Assembly (NCBI RefSeq): GCF_014192335.1
Contig: NZ_JACHXU010000018.1
Span: forward strand, 111,835 to 175,834
DNA from: Aporhodopirellula rubra
GTDB taxonomy: Bacteria; Planctomycetota; Planctomycetia; Pirellulales; Pirellulaceae
Direction of reading: 5' to 3'
Length of the DNA stretch: 64,000 bases
Position numbers and translations under genes: made by a program. Numbering within the stretch: the first letter of the stretch is position 1; each line of letters begins with the position of its first letter. Shown here in pieces: positions 19,240 through 28,364 of the stretch. Below the pieces are notes generated by a model that was not told the origin of the DNA, did no database searches, and saw only the letters and a list, made by a program, of their open reading frames with translations.

Positions 19240-21600
19240 TTATTTCAAGGTGGCCTTTAACAAGCGAACTTCACACGGTTGGAGGTTGACGATGCCACTA
19301 ACTCGGTTTCGGTCAATGGCATCGATCATGACTTCCGACTTTGCTTTGTTCGGACGCAACTTCACGACTCGCGGATCTTTGCTAACGTTGTTCATCGCGA
19401 CCGAGATCATTCCCGTCGCAGGATCCACGGACTGAGTTAAAAAAACTCCATATGCCTTCGTACCGTTTTCGTCCGTAATCTTGAAATCGAGTGGTCTCTC
19501 GACCTGTGACGGCATTAACAACGGCTCCAACTCTTCTACCATCTCGAGAACGGGTTTGATCGAGATCGCGGCGGTTGGAGAGATCGAGGAGTCATCGTCG
19601 CGTTGAAATCCGAGTTCGTTTTTCACAAAACTCTTCTCTTGCTCGACGAATACGCTGCGTGCCCCTGACTCGCAAAACCGGACGACCTTCGCGAGCGTCT
19701 CGTCCGCAATGAATGGCGTCGGTGGAACGACGAGAGTTTGCGACGCCTCACTCAATTGCTCCAATCCCGAAGGAGTCACAAAACCGATTCGCATGTTCGT
19801 TAACTTCAACGCCTCGTAGATGTCCGTCACCTGTGGCATGTAATCAGGATCTTGAATCGCGGAGTCCTCGCAATAGAAAATCACGATATCGCGTTGGGAA
19901 GGAACCGAGGCAATCACATCGGCAGCGTGGGCGTTAAGTTCCTTCATCACGCGTCCGTACGCATCGACGGCAATCGGTTGCGTTGCCAATTCGCCGATGT
20001 GATCTGCCTTGTCATTGAGCCCGCCATCGAGCCCTCGACCCCAGAGCCAAGGATTGATCATGCTCATCCCGTGAGTGAATGCCAGCCACATTGCCGATCG
20101 CACGTACGGTCGATTCATGTGGTAGTGCCGCCAACTGACCGTACCGAAACCATGCCATTCAGAATCATAAAACGGACGATCTGGACACAATGATTTGGTA
20201 AAGTCCAACACCATCGATTGATCGACCCACAGGTACGCGTATCTTGATGCCCATCCGGTTTCGGTATCACGCCCGTCTTCATTCTTGCCGTAGAAAGTTG
20301 TCCCCTGCGGAACGACTCGTAAGTCCGATCCGGGGATCTCTTGCAGCTTGGTGAGATATTCAATGTCCATGCCGCCGTCACGCTCCGAACTGCCCAAAGT
20401 GTGTCCGAGCGTTTTGATCGAAACGGGTGATCGATGCGGATCATGCCGTTGCGTCGTCGTCTTCAAAAAGGTGAACCAATCGTTCACTCGGTCCATGTTG
20501 AATCGACACCAGTCGTACCAAATCGCAGTTCCTCGAAGCGCCGGATCGATTGGCATGTCGACATTCACATCCGCGAAACTTACATGCTCGGTGCCGTGAG
20601 ATTGATTTACCGCATCGATGGACAAGTACTTTTCCGCAATCCACTGACGAAATTTCTGCATGGTCAAATCGGAGACGCCGTTTTTGGCAAGCCAACCGCC
20701 TTTTTGAGTCGCAAAGTGCGGCTCGTTGGCGAGCAAATGCACTTGCGGCTGATCGCCCGCCGCGGCGGTGATCTTTGGCAAGACGCCCGCGCAGAGTTGC
20801 TCCATCCAATTGCGAATCAGTGGATTATCAATGTCGTATTTCGTAAAGTTCCTGGCACCTTGCTGAACTTCAGGATGCTTCTCAACCATCCATTTCGCAG
20901 GCGCGTGCCCGATCAAGTGAACAAGGGGCGCGGCGTTGTTGGCGACGTCATCCTGGGTTCGTTCAACCAAGCCTTTCTCCGTCCACGGAGAAACCGTTCC
21001 GTCTGCTCGAAGATGAGTCAACTGATAGTAGGCTCCACCGATGTGACCGAATGCCTGCATGTACTCGGGCGTACCCGGCAACCACACCAATGAATGCGGG
21101 AACACGGGTTTGCCATTGAGTCGATACGCTCCAGCGTCCAAGGTCATCTTCCCAATCGAAAAATCCGGAGGCGTTGATAGCGTGACCGAACCGTCGAGCT
21201 GCCGCGTCAGTTCGGCGATGGCGTTGTCAGCCACATCGAGACACGACCGCAGTTCGTTCCAGGGCAGATTATCGGCTTCTTTTGGATCCGTTTTGTTGAA
21301 CCACCAAACCTTCTTGAAGATTCTGCGAACGTCTTCGACATGGTCCTTGTCGTGCTGTGCCGCAATCAGATAAGTCGTGATGACATGCTTGGACACCAAC
21401 GCGTAGTCCGTGCAAACTCCCAATCGCTCCGCGTTTTGGATCAGAGCATCGAGAGCGTCAGCACGTTCTTGAACCTGTGACTTAAGTTCATGCCAAGCGG
21501 CATCGTCTTGATCAACCGAGACACCTTGAGCGATCGCCGGAACAACGGGCAATGCCAAACAGAGGAAGAGTTCACAAACACGCCTTGCGATATTCATCAT
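19240..21600 (-). CDS. Clan GH-A glycoside hydrolase (beta-galactosidase GH42-like)
   Basis: 786 residues with a signal peptide (LFLCLALPVVPAIAQ). After ~170 residues of helical and beta N-terminal sequence comes a TIM-barrel-like region. The likely acid/base is Glu293 in LLANEPHFATQKGG, and the likely nucleophile is Glu481 in PFYDSEWHGFG, the two-glutamate layout of clan GH-A. The C-terminal part (DIVIFYCEDSAIQDPDYMPQ, then SLLVVPPT-like and FCESGARSVFVEQ) resembles the trimerisation domain of GH42 beta-galactosidases. A more recently defined GH-A family active on carrageenan would look similar and cannot be excluded. It is the first gene of a minus-strand run: 93 bases to GH110, then a sulfatase and the GH110-sulfatase fusion. 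Confidence 0.75.
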   Translation of the reverse strand: MMNIARRVCELFLCLALPVVPAIAQGVSVDQDDAAWHELKSQVQERADALDALIQNAERLGVCTDYALVSKHVITTYLIAAQHDKDHVEDVRRIFKKVWWFNKTDPKEADNLPWNELRSCLDVADNAIAELTRQLDGSVTLSTPPDFSIGKMTLDAGAYRLNGKPVFPHSLVWLPGTPEYMQAFGHIGGAYYQLTHLRADGTVSPWTEKGLVERTQDDVANNAAPLVHLIGHAPAKWMVEKHPEVQQGARNFTKYDIDNPLIRNWMEQLCAGVLPKITAAAGDQPQVHLLANEPHFATQKGGWLAKNGVSDLTMQKFRQWIAEKYLSIDAVNQSHGTEHVSFADVNVDMPIDPALRGTAIWYDWCRFNMDRVNDWFTFLKTTTQRHDPHRSPVSIKTLGHTLGSSERDGGMDIEYLTKLQEIPGSDLRVVPQGTTFYGKNEDGRDTETGWASRYAYLWVDQSMVLDFTKSLCPDRPFYDSEWHGFGTVSWRHYHMNRPYVRSAMWLAFTHGMSMINPWLWGRGLDGGLNDKADHIGELATQPIAVDAYGRVMKELNAHAADVIASVPSQRDIVIFYCEDSAIQDPDYMPQVTDIYEALKLTNMRIGFVTPSGLEQLSEASQTLVVPPTPFIADETLAKVVRFCESGARSVFVEQEKSFVKNELGFQRDDDSSISPTAAISIKPVLEMVEELEPLLMPSQVERPLDFKITDENGTKAYGVFLTQSVDPATGMISVAMNNVSKDPRVVKLRPNKAKSEVMIDAIDRNRVSGIVNLQPCEVRLLKATLK

Positions 21601-22037
21601 TTCAGTCAGTGCCTTTGCTTACGTTTGTTTGCGATTATCCGAGCGACTATCCATAGACGGTTTATCGAGACTTACCAATTGCCACGTAAGGAACTTGATA
21701 ACACACTCGCATGCCTTCAAGAATGAAGGGCCGCCAATTGTACTTGATCGTAATCACCGCGGCATCGCAGGACGCATGCACAAACAGTCCTCCGCGACGA
21801 AATGACAGAACAATCTGAACTGCTTGAACCAAGCAATAACCGTATAGACTTTTCTCTTTCGAAACGGTCATGAACCAGAGCATTTCAAGTGATGAAGTAG
21901 CCTTTCACAGTAGCAGGAATCACAAGCATTCATCGCTTGATTCACAGGGCAGGACCCCGGCTACTGTATAGAGACGCCGGCGTGCGGCATCATGAAACGT
22001 GACCACGCTACGTTTGTTGATCACACAGCAAAGGAAG
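21601..22037. other. Intergenic region upstream of the GH-A enzyme
   Basis: 437 bases between the cytosolic FAD oxidoreductase stop and the GH-A start, both on the minus strand. A 73-codon minus frame (21662-21883) has no recognisable content. I found no copy of the 21-bp-spaced operator here. Given its length it probably holds a promoter for the downstream enzyme genes. Confidence 0.4.
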
Positions 22038-24413
22038 TCAATTGGCAGCATCAAATACTCGCACACGAAAAATGCTCGCCGGGTAGGTTTCGCTTGCACA
22101 TTCGATCTCGATTTGCAACCGAGACGTTTGGATTGGGTTGATATCGAACACACATCGCGTTTGATGATTGTCGAGCCGTTGGGCAATCACATTTCCCTGT
22201 TCATCACGGATGCGGATTGTCGAAATGCATGACGGCATCACGTTCTCTGGATGCCCCATTAACACGGACTCCATCGGTTGATCAAAATCCGTATCGAGTG
22301 CCACGATGATCCTAGCGACGGTGCACGGTTGATTCCAAGACAACTGGATCCAAGGCGAAGCGTCGTTTCGATCTGCAACCCACGCGTTGACCGACGTGGT
22401 CGGCCGTTCCGGGCCCTCCAACACATTCTCGGGTTCAAAACCCTGCAATGGCGGATCGAATTGCAACGCCCAATTTTTCCCACCAGGTCGACGCTGGGGC
22501 AACCAGAATTCGAAAGCATCAATCCCCAGGTCCGGCGGTGGGTCTTGCGCGGATCCTTTGCTAACCGCACGGTTTCCGCGTTGACTCAGCTCTAACACGC
22601 CTGACACCCGCTCGTCACTCAGAGCCAAATTCACGTCGGGGTTCGCAAGCACGCATAGCATGACATACCTGGGCACCTCGATCACGTCGGGAAATTTCAT
22701 TTCGACTCGCTCGAACTCGGCACCATCAATCTCCACGCTCGTCCGCGTTGCAACGAGAGTTCCGCCAATTTCAGCCGAACGGGTTCGCTCATCACGAACA
22801 TGCTTGCCCGCTTTCACTGGCACTTGCATTTCTGATAGGACTTCGTCGGGCGTGAAGCTTTCCTCGCGACTGCACGTTCGCAGTTGGACCGTGATCGATG
22901 TATCGCACTCTGAATGAGCCCACATCGTTATCTTGGGAAGGGCTCCCTCGCACACCGGCAGCAACATCGCGCGTGCTTCATCGAGAACGACCGATTCATT
23001 TCCAGGCAGGAATTGACTCAGCGAGAATTCGCTGCTCGAACGGACCACCGCAGATCCTGCGAGATCGCTGTTGTCGTGATAATCGATCATCGGAATGTGC
23101 TGCCCCGAACGAAGCAACTCGCGTTGCAAACCGTTCATGCGATCGGCTTCGGTCAGGTCTCTAGGCAACCAATCGTTGCGTCGGCAAATCGCCGCCGCCA
23201 TGCCAACCGCCTGCGCGTTGTGGGCACAGGTGGCCATGACTCGTGTCGAGCCGAACGCCACATGGCTGGAACTGATGATTCGGCCGGCCAAGAAAAGGTT
23301 CCTAATATTGCGGCTATACATGCTCCGATATGGGATTTGGTAGACGCCCTTACTGTGCCACTGAGTGCAACCGGATTCGCTCGAAAAAACTCCGTCGACG
23401 GGATGCAGATCGATTGCCCAACCTCCAAAACTAACCGCGTCATGATGTCGACGTTGCTCGACGATGTCTTGCTGAACCATCATCACGTCGCCTTCAAACC
23501 GGCGGCTTTCGCGTTTACCGGGAATTTGACCGACCCATTCAAGCGTTAAATTTGCTGCTTCGGGAAACTGCCCCGAATTTTTGACATGGTCCCAAACACC
23601 ATAGATAACCTCCCACAACTCCCACTTGATCCGCTCGGTGTCATGCACGGTGTCTAATCGACCTCCATGTTCGATCCACCAAAGTTGGCACCCGTGCTCG
23701 CTGGCATTGAAGCTACGCCAACGTGGAATTTGCGTAATGTCTTTGAACGCGAAACTCGGCGGTACGAATTGAACCGGCTTACCGAGATCCTTCGTGTAGA
23801 AGTACAACGAATGACCGAGTAATTCCTGGTTCGCGTGATCAGGAGCAACACCTTCACCGAACTCGTCTTTCGATTCCGCTCCGATCCGGAATGCGGCCCC
23901 AGACATGAACCCGATGATTCCGTCACCAGAGGCGTCACAAAACAACGGCGCCTCAACTTGATACATCGTGCCGTTCTGACTACAGAACGCTCGCACCGAT
24001 TCGATGGTATTGGGATCCCGCTTGGTCACCTCAAACGCCGCCGTGTTGAGCAACAAGGTGATGTTCGACTCTTCGGCTACCTTTTCTAGCAAGATCGTAT
24101 CGAGGACCAACGGATTGCCTTCCGGGTTGCGGTACGTGTTCTCAACTAGAATTTCATCGATCACACCGCCTTCACGGGCCCACCGGTTGTTATTGCCCAT
24201 ATGCGAAGTCGCACCGAGGATCCACAACCGAACTTCACTGGAAGCGTTGCCGCCCAACACAGGTCGATCCTGAATCAATACGACGCGAATTCCTGCGCGG
24301 GCTGCCGTAATCGCAGCGCAGGTTCCCGCCATTCCGCCACCGACGACAACCAAATCGGTTGCAAGATGCGTTAGAGCAAGTTCGCGATGTGATTGAGGCT
24401 CAAACGTTTTCAT
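22038..24413 (-). CDS. Cytosolic FAD-dependent oxidoreductase with a C-terminal F5/8C-like domain
   Basis: 791 residues from the ATG at 24413; the longer frame to 24668 would run through a terminator and is rejected. There is no signal peptide. FAD-binding P-loop at 21-34 (LVVVGGGMAGTCAAITAARA) followed by LIQDRPVLGGNASSEVRLWI, as in FAD_oxidored (PF12831). It shares with the paralogue at 9704 the YSRNI(R/D)NLFLAGR and V-AFGST/GTTRVM blocks, which close the FAD site. Residues ~665-791 look like a coagulation factor 5/8 C-type beta-sandwich (WIQLSWNQPCTVARIIVALD ... SRLQIEIECA ... IFRVRVFDA). The substrate is unknown. It lies between the DUF1559 gene and the glycoside hydrolase run. Confidence 0.8.
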   Translation of the reverse strand: MKTFEPQSHRELALTHLATDLVVVGGGMAGTCAAITAARAGIRVVLIQDRPVLGGNASSEVRLWILGATSHMGNNNRWAREGGVIDEILVENTYRNPEGNPLVLDTILLEKVAEESNITLLLNTAAFEVTKRDPNTIESVRAFCSQNGTMYQVEAPLFCDASGDGIIGFMSGAAFRIGAESKDEFGEGVAPDHANQELLGHSLYFYTKDLGKPVQFVPPSFAFKDITQIPRWRSFNASEHGCQLWWIEHGGRLDTVHDTERIKWELWEVIYGVWDHVKNSGQFPEAANLTLEWVGQIPGKRESRRFEGDVMMVQQDIVEQRRHHDAVSFGGWAIDLHPVDGVFSSESGCTQWHSKGVYQIPYRSMYSRNIRNLFLAGRIISSSHVAFGSTRVMATCAHNAQAVGMAAAICRRNDWLPRDLTEADRMNGLQRELLRSGQHIPMIDYHDNSDLAGSAVVRSSSEFSLSQFLPGNESVVLDEARAMLLPVCEGALPKITMWAHSECDTSITVQLRTCSREESFTPDEVLSEMQVPVKAGKHVRDERTRSAEIGGTLVATRTSVEIDGAEFERVEMKFPDVIEVPRYVMLCVLANPDVNLALSDERVSGVLELSQRGNRAVSKGSAQDPPPDLGIDAFEFWLPQRRPGGKNWALQFDPPLQGFEPENVLEGPERPTTSVNAWVADRNDASPWIQLSWNQPCTVARIIVALDTDFDQPMESVLMGHPENVMPSCISTIRIRDEQGNVIAQRLDNHQTRCVFDINPIQTSRLQIEIECASETYPASIFRVRVFDAAN

Positions 24414-24624
24414 GACTTGGTTCGGCAAGCAATCGATTGGCTGGTAATGACTTAAGGACCATCTCCCGTGGAGAACCAGTAGCCCATTCTCGCCCCCGGG
24501 TGATCTCGGCCCTCGCGCCGGCCGTCCAAGCCATACTATACTACTTTTGCGGCCCCGCGGGTCACCTGCCGCGGTAATTTCCCGACGGCTTTTTGAACAG
24601 GCGTCGCAAAAACCAAGTGACTTC

Positions 24625-24666
24625 AAAAAAGGAGGGCCAAGACTCCCGCTCGGGAAGCCTAAGCCC
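24625..24666 (-). terminator. Rho-independent terminator of the DUF1559 gene
   Basis: Arms 24634-24647 and 24653-24666 form a long stem (GGGC...GCCC outer pairs, CCC/GGG inner pairs, a few G-U pairs and one mismatch) with a short loop. On the minus strand it is followed by TCCTTTTTTG. It begins about 34 bases after the stop codon of the DUF1559 gene at 24700. Confidence 0.85.
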
Positions 24667-24699
24667 AACTTGTACGAACATCCATTTTCCGTGGAGCGG

Positions 24700-25950
24700 T
24701 TACAACTCCTCTTGAATCACTTCCTTGTTGGCGCGAGTCCCGAGCGAGCCCCACAAACCGTACGGGCTCATCGAACCGGCGACGGACGATGGCGGTCCCG
24801 CGACCCCATCGAGGTAACTCACCATTTGGCTGTCGCCATTTCCGGATTCGATCGAGTCCGTGATGAACTTCACCGCACCGTCACCCATCAATACATGGCA
24901 ACCACCTTGGTGACGACTGCTCGGCCCGTAGATGCCCCATCCTTCGTCATTGGATCCACCATCCTCGTGCGTCGCACCGGCACCGGTATAGCGATAGGTA
25001 TCAACGGCACAGGACGCCGAGTTCGGAGGCAGGATGGTATTCATCATCGTGTAGACCGGATCCGAGTCGGCCCAACGATAACCACGCCCCTGACTCGAAC
25101 CAAAGGTGGTCACGCCTGATGCCGCCCAAAACTGCGGACGCCCCGGATCCGTGTTGGCTTCGCAAAGTGACTTAGGCGTTGCACCAAGCGTTCCCGTAAT
25201 ATCGCCTCCGAGATCTTTCGGCATCGTCCTTGTGTCACGATCACCGAGGTCCGTCGTGATTTCGCCCATGACAATCGTGTTGGCAAGCCCATCGAGGATG
25301 TCACGAAATGCCATCTTTTGGAACGACACAAACGCTCCACGGCACTCTGCTCGCGCACGAACGGCATGGTCTTGATCAACGCTGTTCGAGTTCCAGTTCT
25401 GGGAACCTGCCGTCATCGCGTAAGAACTGTCGCCCACACACGCGGCGTAGTTGGTTCGCCCCATTCCCGGCAGACCAACACCTGGGTCACTCGGGCAACG
25501 TAGCGTGGGAATGTTGACGTTCCACGGTCCATAGTTCGTGTTCTCAGGCGTCGGCCCCATCGCGGTCCATGTGCCAGGCGTTCCGTCGGTGTTGAGTGCA
25601 TTCGGGTTACTGATCTGCTCCCAAAGTGCTTGCCCTTCGACAAACGGGATAATCCCTACCAACATGCTCAACGAGCTAGCGTTTTGATCCGTTCGTGTAA
25701 CGTTGTACCACGCCGTGCCGTCACGCCACGTTCCCGTTCGGTGCTTAGGAAGTTGATTGTAGGCGGAGTGGTAATTGTGGATTGCTAAACCGATTTGCTT
25801 GAAGTTGTTACTGCAACTCATGCGACGGGCAGCTTCACGTGCGGCCTGAACCGCTGGCAATAAAAGTCCAACGAGCACACCAATGATCGCGATAACCACC
25901 AATAGCTCCACCAGCGTAAAACCGCGGTTTGAATTCAAACGAAAACGCAT
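24700..25950 (-). CDS. DUF1559 prepilin-like protein
   Basis: 416 residues from the ATG at 25950; the much longer frame upstream is noncoding leader. The type IV pilin-like N-terminus is clear: [20 protein letters not shown] with the Gly-Phe cleavage site and Glu5, then [20 protein letters not shown]. The C-terminus carries the family's H-x9-DG motif (HQGGCHVLMGDG). DUF1559 proteins are abundant in planctomycetes; they are thought to be pseudopilin-like surface or secretion components. This copy stands inside the sulfated-glycan locus, has two operator-like elements upstream (26091 and 26212) and its own terminator, so it is likely expressed on demand with the degradation genes. Confidence 0.92.
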   Translation of the reverse strand: MRFRLNSNRGFTLVELLVVIAIIGVLVGLLLPAVQAAREAARRMSCSNNFKQIGLAIHNYHSAYNQLPKHRTGTWRDGTAWYNVTRTDQNASSLSMLVGIIPFVEGQALWEQISNPNALNTDGTPGTWTAMGPTPENTNYGPWNVNIPTLRCPSDPGVGLPGMGRTNYAACVGDSSYAMTAGSQNWNSNSVDQDHAVRARAECRGAFVSFQKMAFRDILDGLANTIVMGEITTDLGDRDTRTMPKDLGGDITGTLGATPKSLCEANTDPGRPQFWAASGVTTFGSSQGRGYRWADSDPVYTMMNTILPPNSASCAVDTYRYTGAGATHEDGGSNDEGWGIYGPSSRHQGGCHVLMGDGAVKFITDSIESGNGDSQMVSYLDGVAGPPSSVAGSMSPYGLWGSLGTRANKEVIQEEL

Positions 25951-26090
25951 AACGTGTTTCCTTAGCAACGAGAGAGAACGAACAAAATGACATCCAATCG
26001 CCTCAGCACCATGCAGACGGGAAAATCGATCTCCGCCGCCCTGAGAACCTCCTAAGGGTAGGCATCTGGCCGCAGCCCACAAACCACTAT

Positions 26091-26120
26091 ATGCGTCTAA
26101 ATACTTCGCAAATGCGACAA
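26091..26120 (+). promoter_or_regulatory. XylR/AraC-type operator (copy 2)
   Basis: Half-sites ATGCGTCTA (26091-26099) and ATGCGACAA (26112-26120), 21 bp apart, with ACTTCGCA in the spacer. It lies 141 bases upstream of the DUF1559 start on the minus strand, in the same orientation relative to its gene as copies 1, 4 and 5. Confidence 0.75.
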
Positions 26121-26211
26121 CCTGTTTTCCAAACGACTCAAGTGCGTTAGCCATCGTCTTGTCAACATCGATCACCCTGGCAGGAACCAGCCACCCCAAT
26201 CCTCACTTGCT

Positions 26212-26241
26212 ATGTCGCATCCGGTTACGTGTTATCCGCAT
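26212..26241 (-). promoter_or_regulatory. XylR/AraC-type operator (copy 3, divergent)
   Basis: Read on the minus strand: ATGCGGATA (26241-26233) and ATGCGACAT (26220-26212), 21 bp apart. It sits ~90 bases from copy 2 in the opposite orientation, upstream of the DUF1559 gene and just past the end of the symporter gene. The spacer matches the others poorly, so it is the weakest copy. Confidence 0.5.
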
Positions 26242-26283
26242 TCGTGTATCGACGTCCACTGACTCGCAGCCGAAAGAGTGGAC

Positions 26284-28101
26284 TTAGGATCGCGGACTCG
26301 CTGATTTGCGATGAGCAATGACCAGGATCAGAGTGGCTAACGCGACGAGCATTCCGCCAAATAACGACAAGATTCCCCGGTCATCGACGTTGTCAGGTAC
26401 GAACATCAATAGGAACATCAACCCGCCGCAAACCGCGATCGACCACCCGACCACGATTGCCGGGAGCAAACTCGCAGCGGTCTCTTCGCTTTGGCCGCTT
26501 GCTTTCGTCGCCGAAGTAAGTCGCTCGATCGCACGATGTCCTTCTGACTCACCTTTGCTGCATAGCTGCAATACACTCAAGATCAAAATCGGCAGCACCA
26601 CTCCGGTAAGTGTTTTCACCACGCTGGAGTTGCCTTGCACCCAATCAGCCAACGGCGCAAGTGTTTCGTAGTCGCCCAAAAAACCATCGGCGTTCAAACC
26701 AAAACGGACCACGATCCCGACCAGCAACGACACGCTCGCCGTGATCCATACAGCCGAAGAAGTGATCGTTCGGCTCAGCAATGACCACAACGTGGGTGCG
26801 AGCAGTCCCACAACGACCATCTCCGTCACGCTGATGATGACCTTTTCCGCTCCACCTAGCGATTCGTACGACAACGCGATCGCAATCAACAGTGCCCCCA
26901 ACGCCAGTGTGATGATCCGACCGACGCGCACCAGTGAAGGGACATTGAGGCCTCGTTTCATCAGAGGGCGGAATATGTCATTGGTCATCACACCCGAAAA
27001 CACATTCAACTGCGAACTCACCATGCTGGCGGTCGCCGAGAACATCGCCGCGATCATCAACCCGACCATTCCCGCGGGCAACACACTGCGACACGCGTCG
27101 ATGTAAGCGGTCTCGCTGAGCAACAGCACCGTACTTTCGGACGCACCGTCGGGAATGGGAGAATGCACACGCCAAATCAGCGGAGGCAAGAGCCACAAGA
27201 TCGGACTCAACAAATACAACCCACCGAACAAATAAGTGCTCTTGCGAGCCGCTGCGGCATTGGGAACACAAATAAAACGTTGCACAAACGCCCACTCCGC
27301 ACCAATCATGAAAAAGTGAATCGCACACCAGCCTGCCAAGAACAGCAGCGTGTAGTCTCCGGATATCAGGCTCGTCATCGTTCCGTCACTAAGCACCTCG
27401 CTTCCCTTCACCTGCAGCGATGGCAGTACCGATGCTTGCTCGAAAAACCGTGAAAAACCGCCGACTTTGGCAATCGCCAACGGAATGACAAACAACACCG
27501 CCAAATTCAAAATGATGAACTGAAGGACGTCCGTCATGAGCACCGCCCAAAGCCCGCCGATCATCGTATAGACCACGACGATGCTGCTGAAAATGATGAT
27601 GCCCCAATACAACGACAAATTTCCGGTGGCCGGATCTTGCAAGGGATTCCCATCGGCAAGCGGCATCAAATTCACCAAGATTCGCCCCAGCGCGTAAAGC
27701 GCGCCGGCGGTCGTCACCATCCTAAAAACGGTCATGAACCACGTATAAAAGTGCAGCGCACCGTTGCCGAATCGCAGTTGCACGTACTCTGCCGGGGTCT
27801 GAACCCCGATCTCTTTCCACCGCCCGGCAATGAAGTAACCGACTAGCAATGCCGATACCCCGTACATCAAGTTAATCGTCACCGCGACCATCCCCTGTCG
27901 ATACGCGATGCCACCCCATACGACAAATGTATTTGCGGAAAACATGGTCATGAACGCGCTCAAACCACTGGTCCACCATGGTGATTGACCTCCGGCGGCA
28001 AACATATCCGCGCTGCTCTTGTTCTTGAGAGCGAACAGCATCCCGACGCCGAAAACCCCGGCCAGATACGCGATCAAAACGGCATAATCAACGGTTTGCA
28101 T
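26284..28101 (-). CDS. Sodium:solute symporter (SSS family)
   Basis: 605 residues from the ATG at 28101; a TTG further up would add a spurious extension. About 13-14 hydrophobic helices are visible. Hallmarks are helix 1 (VDYAVLIAYLAGVFGVGMLF), the turn FAAGGQSPWWTSGLSAFMTM with FSANTFVVWGGIAYRQG, and the later MIAAMFSATASMVSSQLNVF, which carries the small/polar residues of the sodium-binding region. It probably imports a mono- or small oligosaccharide released by the locus enzymes across the inner membrane. It faces the regulator gene divergently across 263 bases that contain an operator copy at 28288. Confidence 0.88.
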   Translation of the reverse strand: MQTVDYAVLIAYLAGVFGVGMLFALKNKSSADMFAAGGQSPWWTSGLSAFMTMFSANTFVVWGGIAYRQGMVAVTINLMYGVSALLVGYFIAGRWKEIGVQTPAEYVQLRFGNGALHFYTWFMTVFRMVTTAGALYALGRILVNLMPLADGNPLQDPATGNLSLYWGIIIFSSIVVVYTMIGGLWAVLMTDVLQFIILNLAVLFVIPLAIAKVGGFSRFFEQASVLPSLQVKGSEVLSDGTMTSLISGDYTLLFLAGWCAIHFFMIGAEWAFVQRFICVPNAAAARKSTYLFGGLYLLSPILWLLPPLIWRVHSPIPDGASESTVLLLSETAYIDACRSVLPAGMVGLMIAAMFSATASMVSSQLNVFSGVMTNDIFRPLMKRGLNVPSLVRVGRIITLALGALLIAIALSYESLGGAEKVIISVTEMVVVGLLAPTLWSLLSRTITSSAVWITASVSLLVGIVVRFGLNADGFLGDYETLAPLADWVQGNSSVVKTLTGVVLPILILSVLQLCSKGESEGHRAIERLTSATKASGQSEETAASLLPAIVVGWSIAVCGGLMFLLMFVPDNVDDRGILSLFGGMLVALATLILVIAHRKSASPRS

Positions 28102-28287
28102 AGTGTTTCCGAACCAACGCGCAACGAACAAAAGAACTGAGGACGGACCGAAACACACCAACGCGATCAATCGCTCGATCACGGCGTTCACACGCTGGCG
28201 GGCGAACCGTTTCAATCAAAATCAGGATACGTTCGCATCCTAACGCCCCAGAGTCTGACCCGTAGACGCGGAAACCGAAAGTTCGAT

Positions 28288-28317
28288 TTGCGTTTACTTT
28301 CTTTTGAATTGCGTCGG
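28288..28317 (+). promoter_or_regulatory. XylR/AraC-type operator (copy 4, symporter-regulator intergenic)
   Basis: Half-sites TTGCGTTTA (28288-28296) and TTGCGTCGG (28309-28317), 21 bp apart, with TTTCTTTTGA in the spacer. It is 187 bases upstream of the symporter start (minus strand) in the common orientation, and about 50 bases upstream of the regulator start, which suggests both activation of uptake and autoregulation. Confidence 0.65.
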
Positions 28318-28364
28318 GCTACTCTATGATCCGATCTGTGGGGAAATGATGTTTTATCCGAAAG

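Noticed and set aside
21662..21883. 73-codon minus-strand frame upstream of the GH-A enzyme
   Set aside because: No family pattern or ribosome-binding site; likely chance in an intergenic leader.
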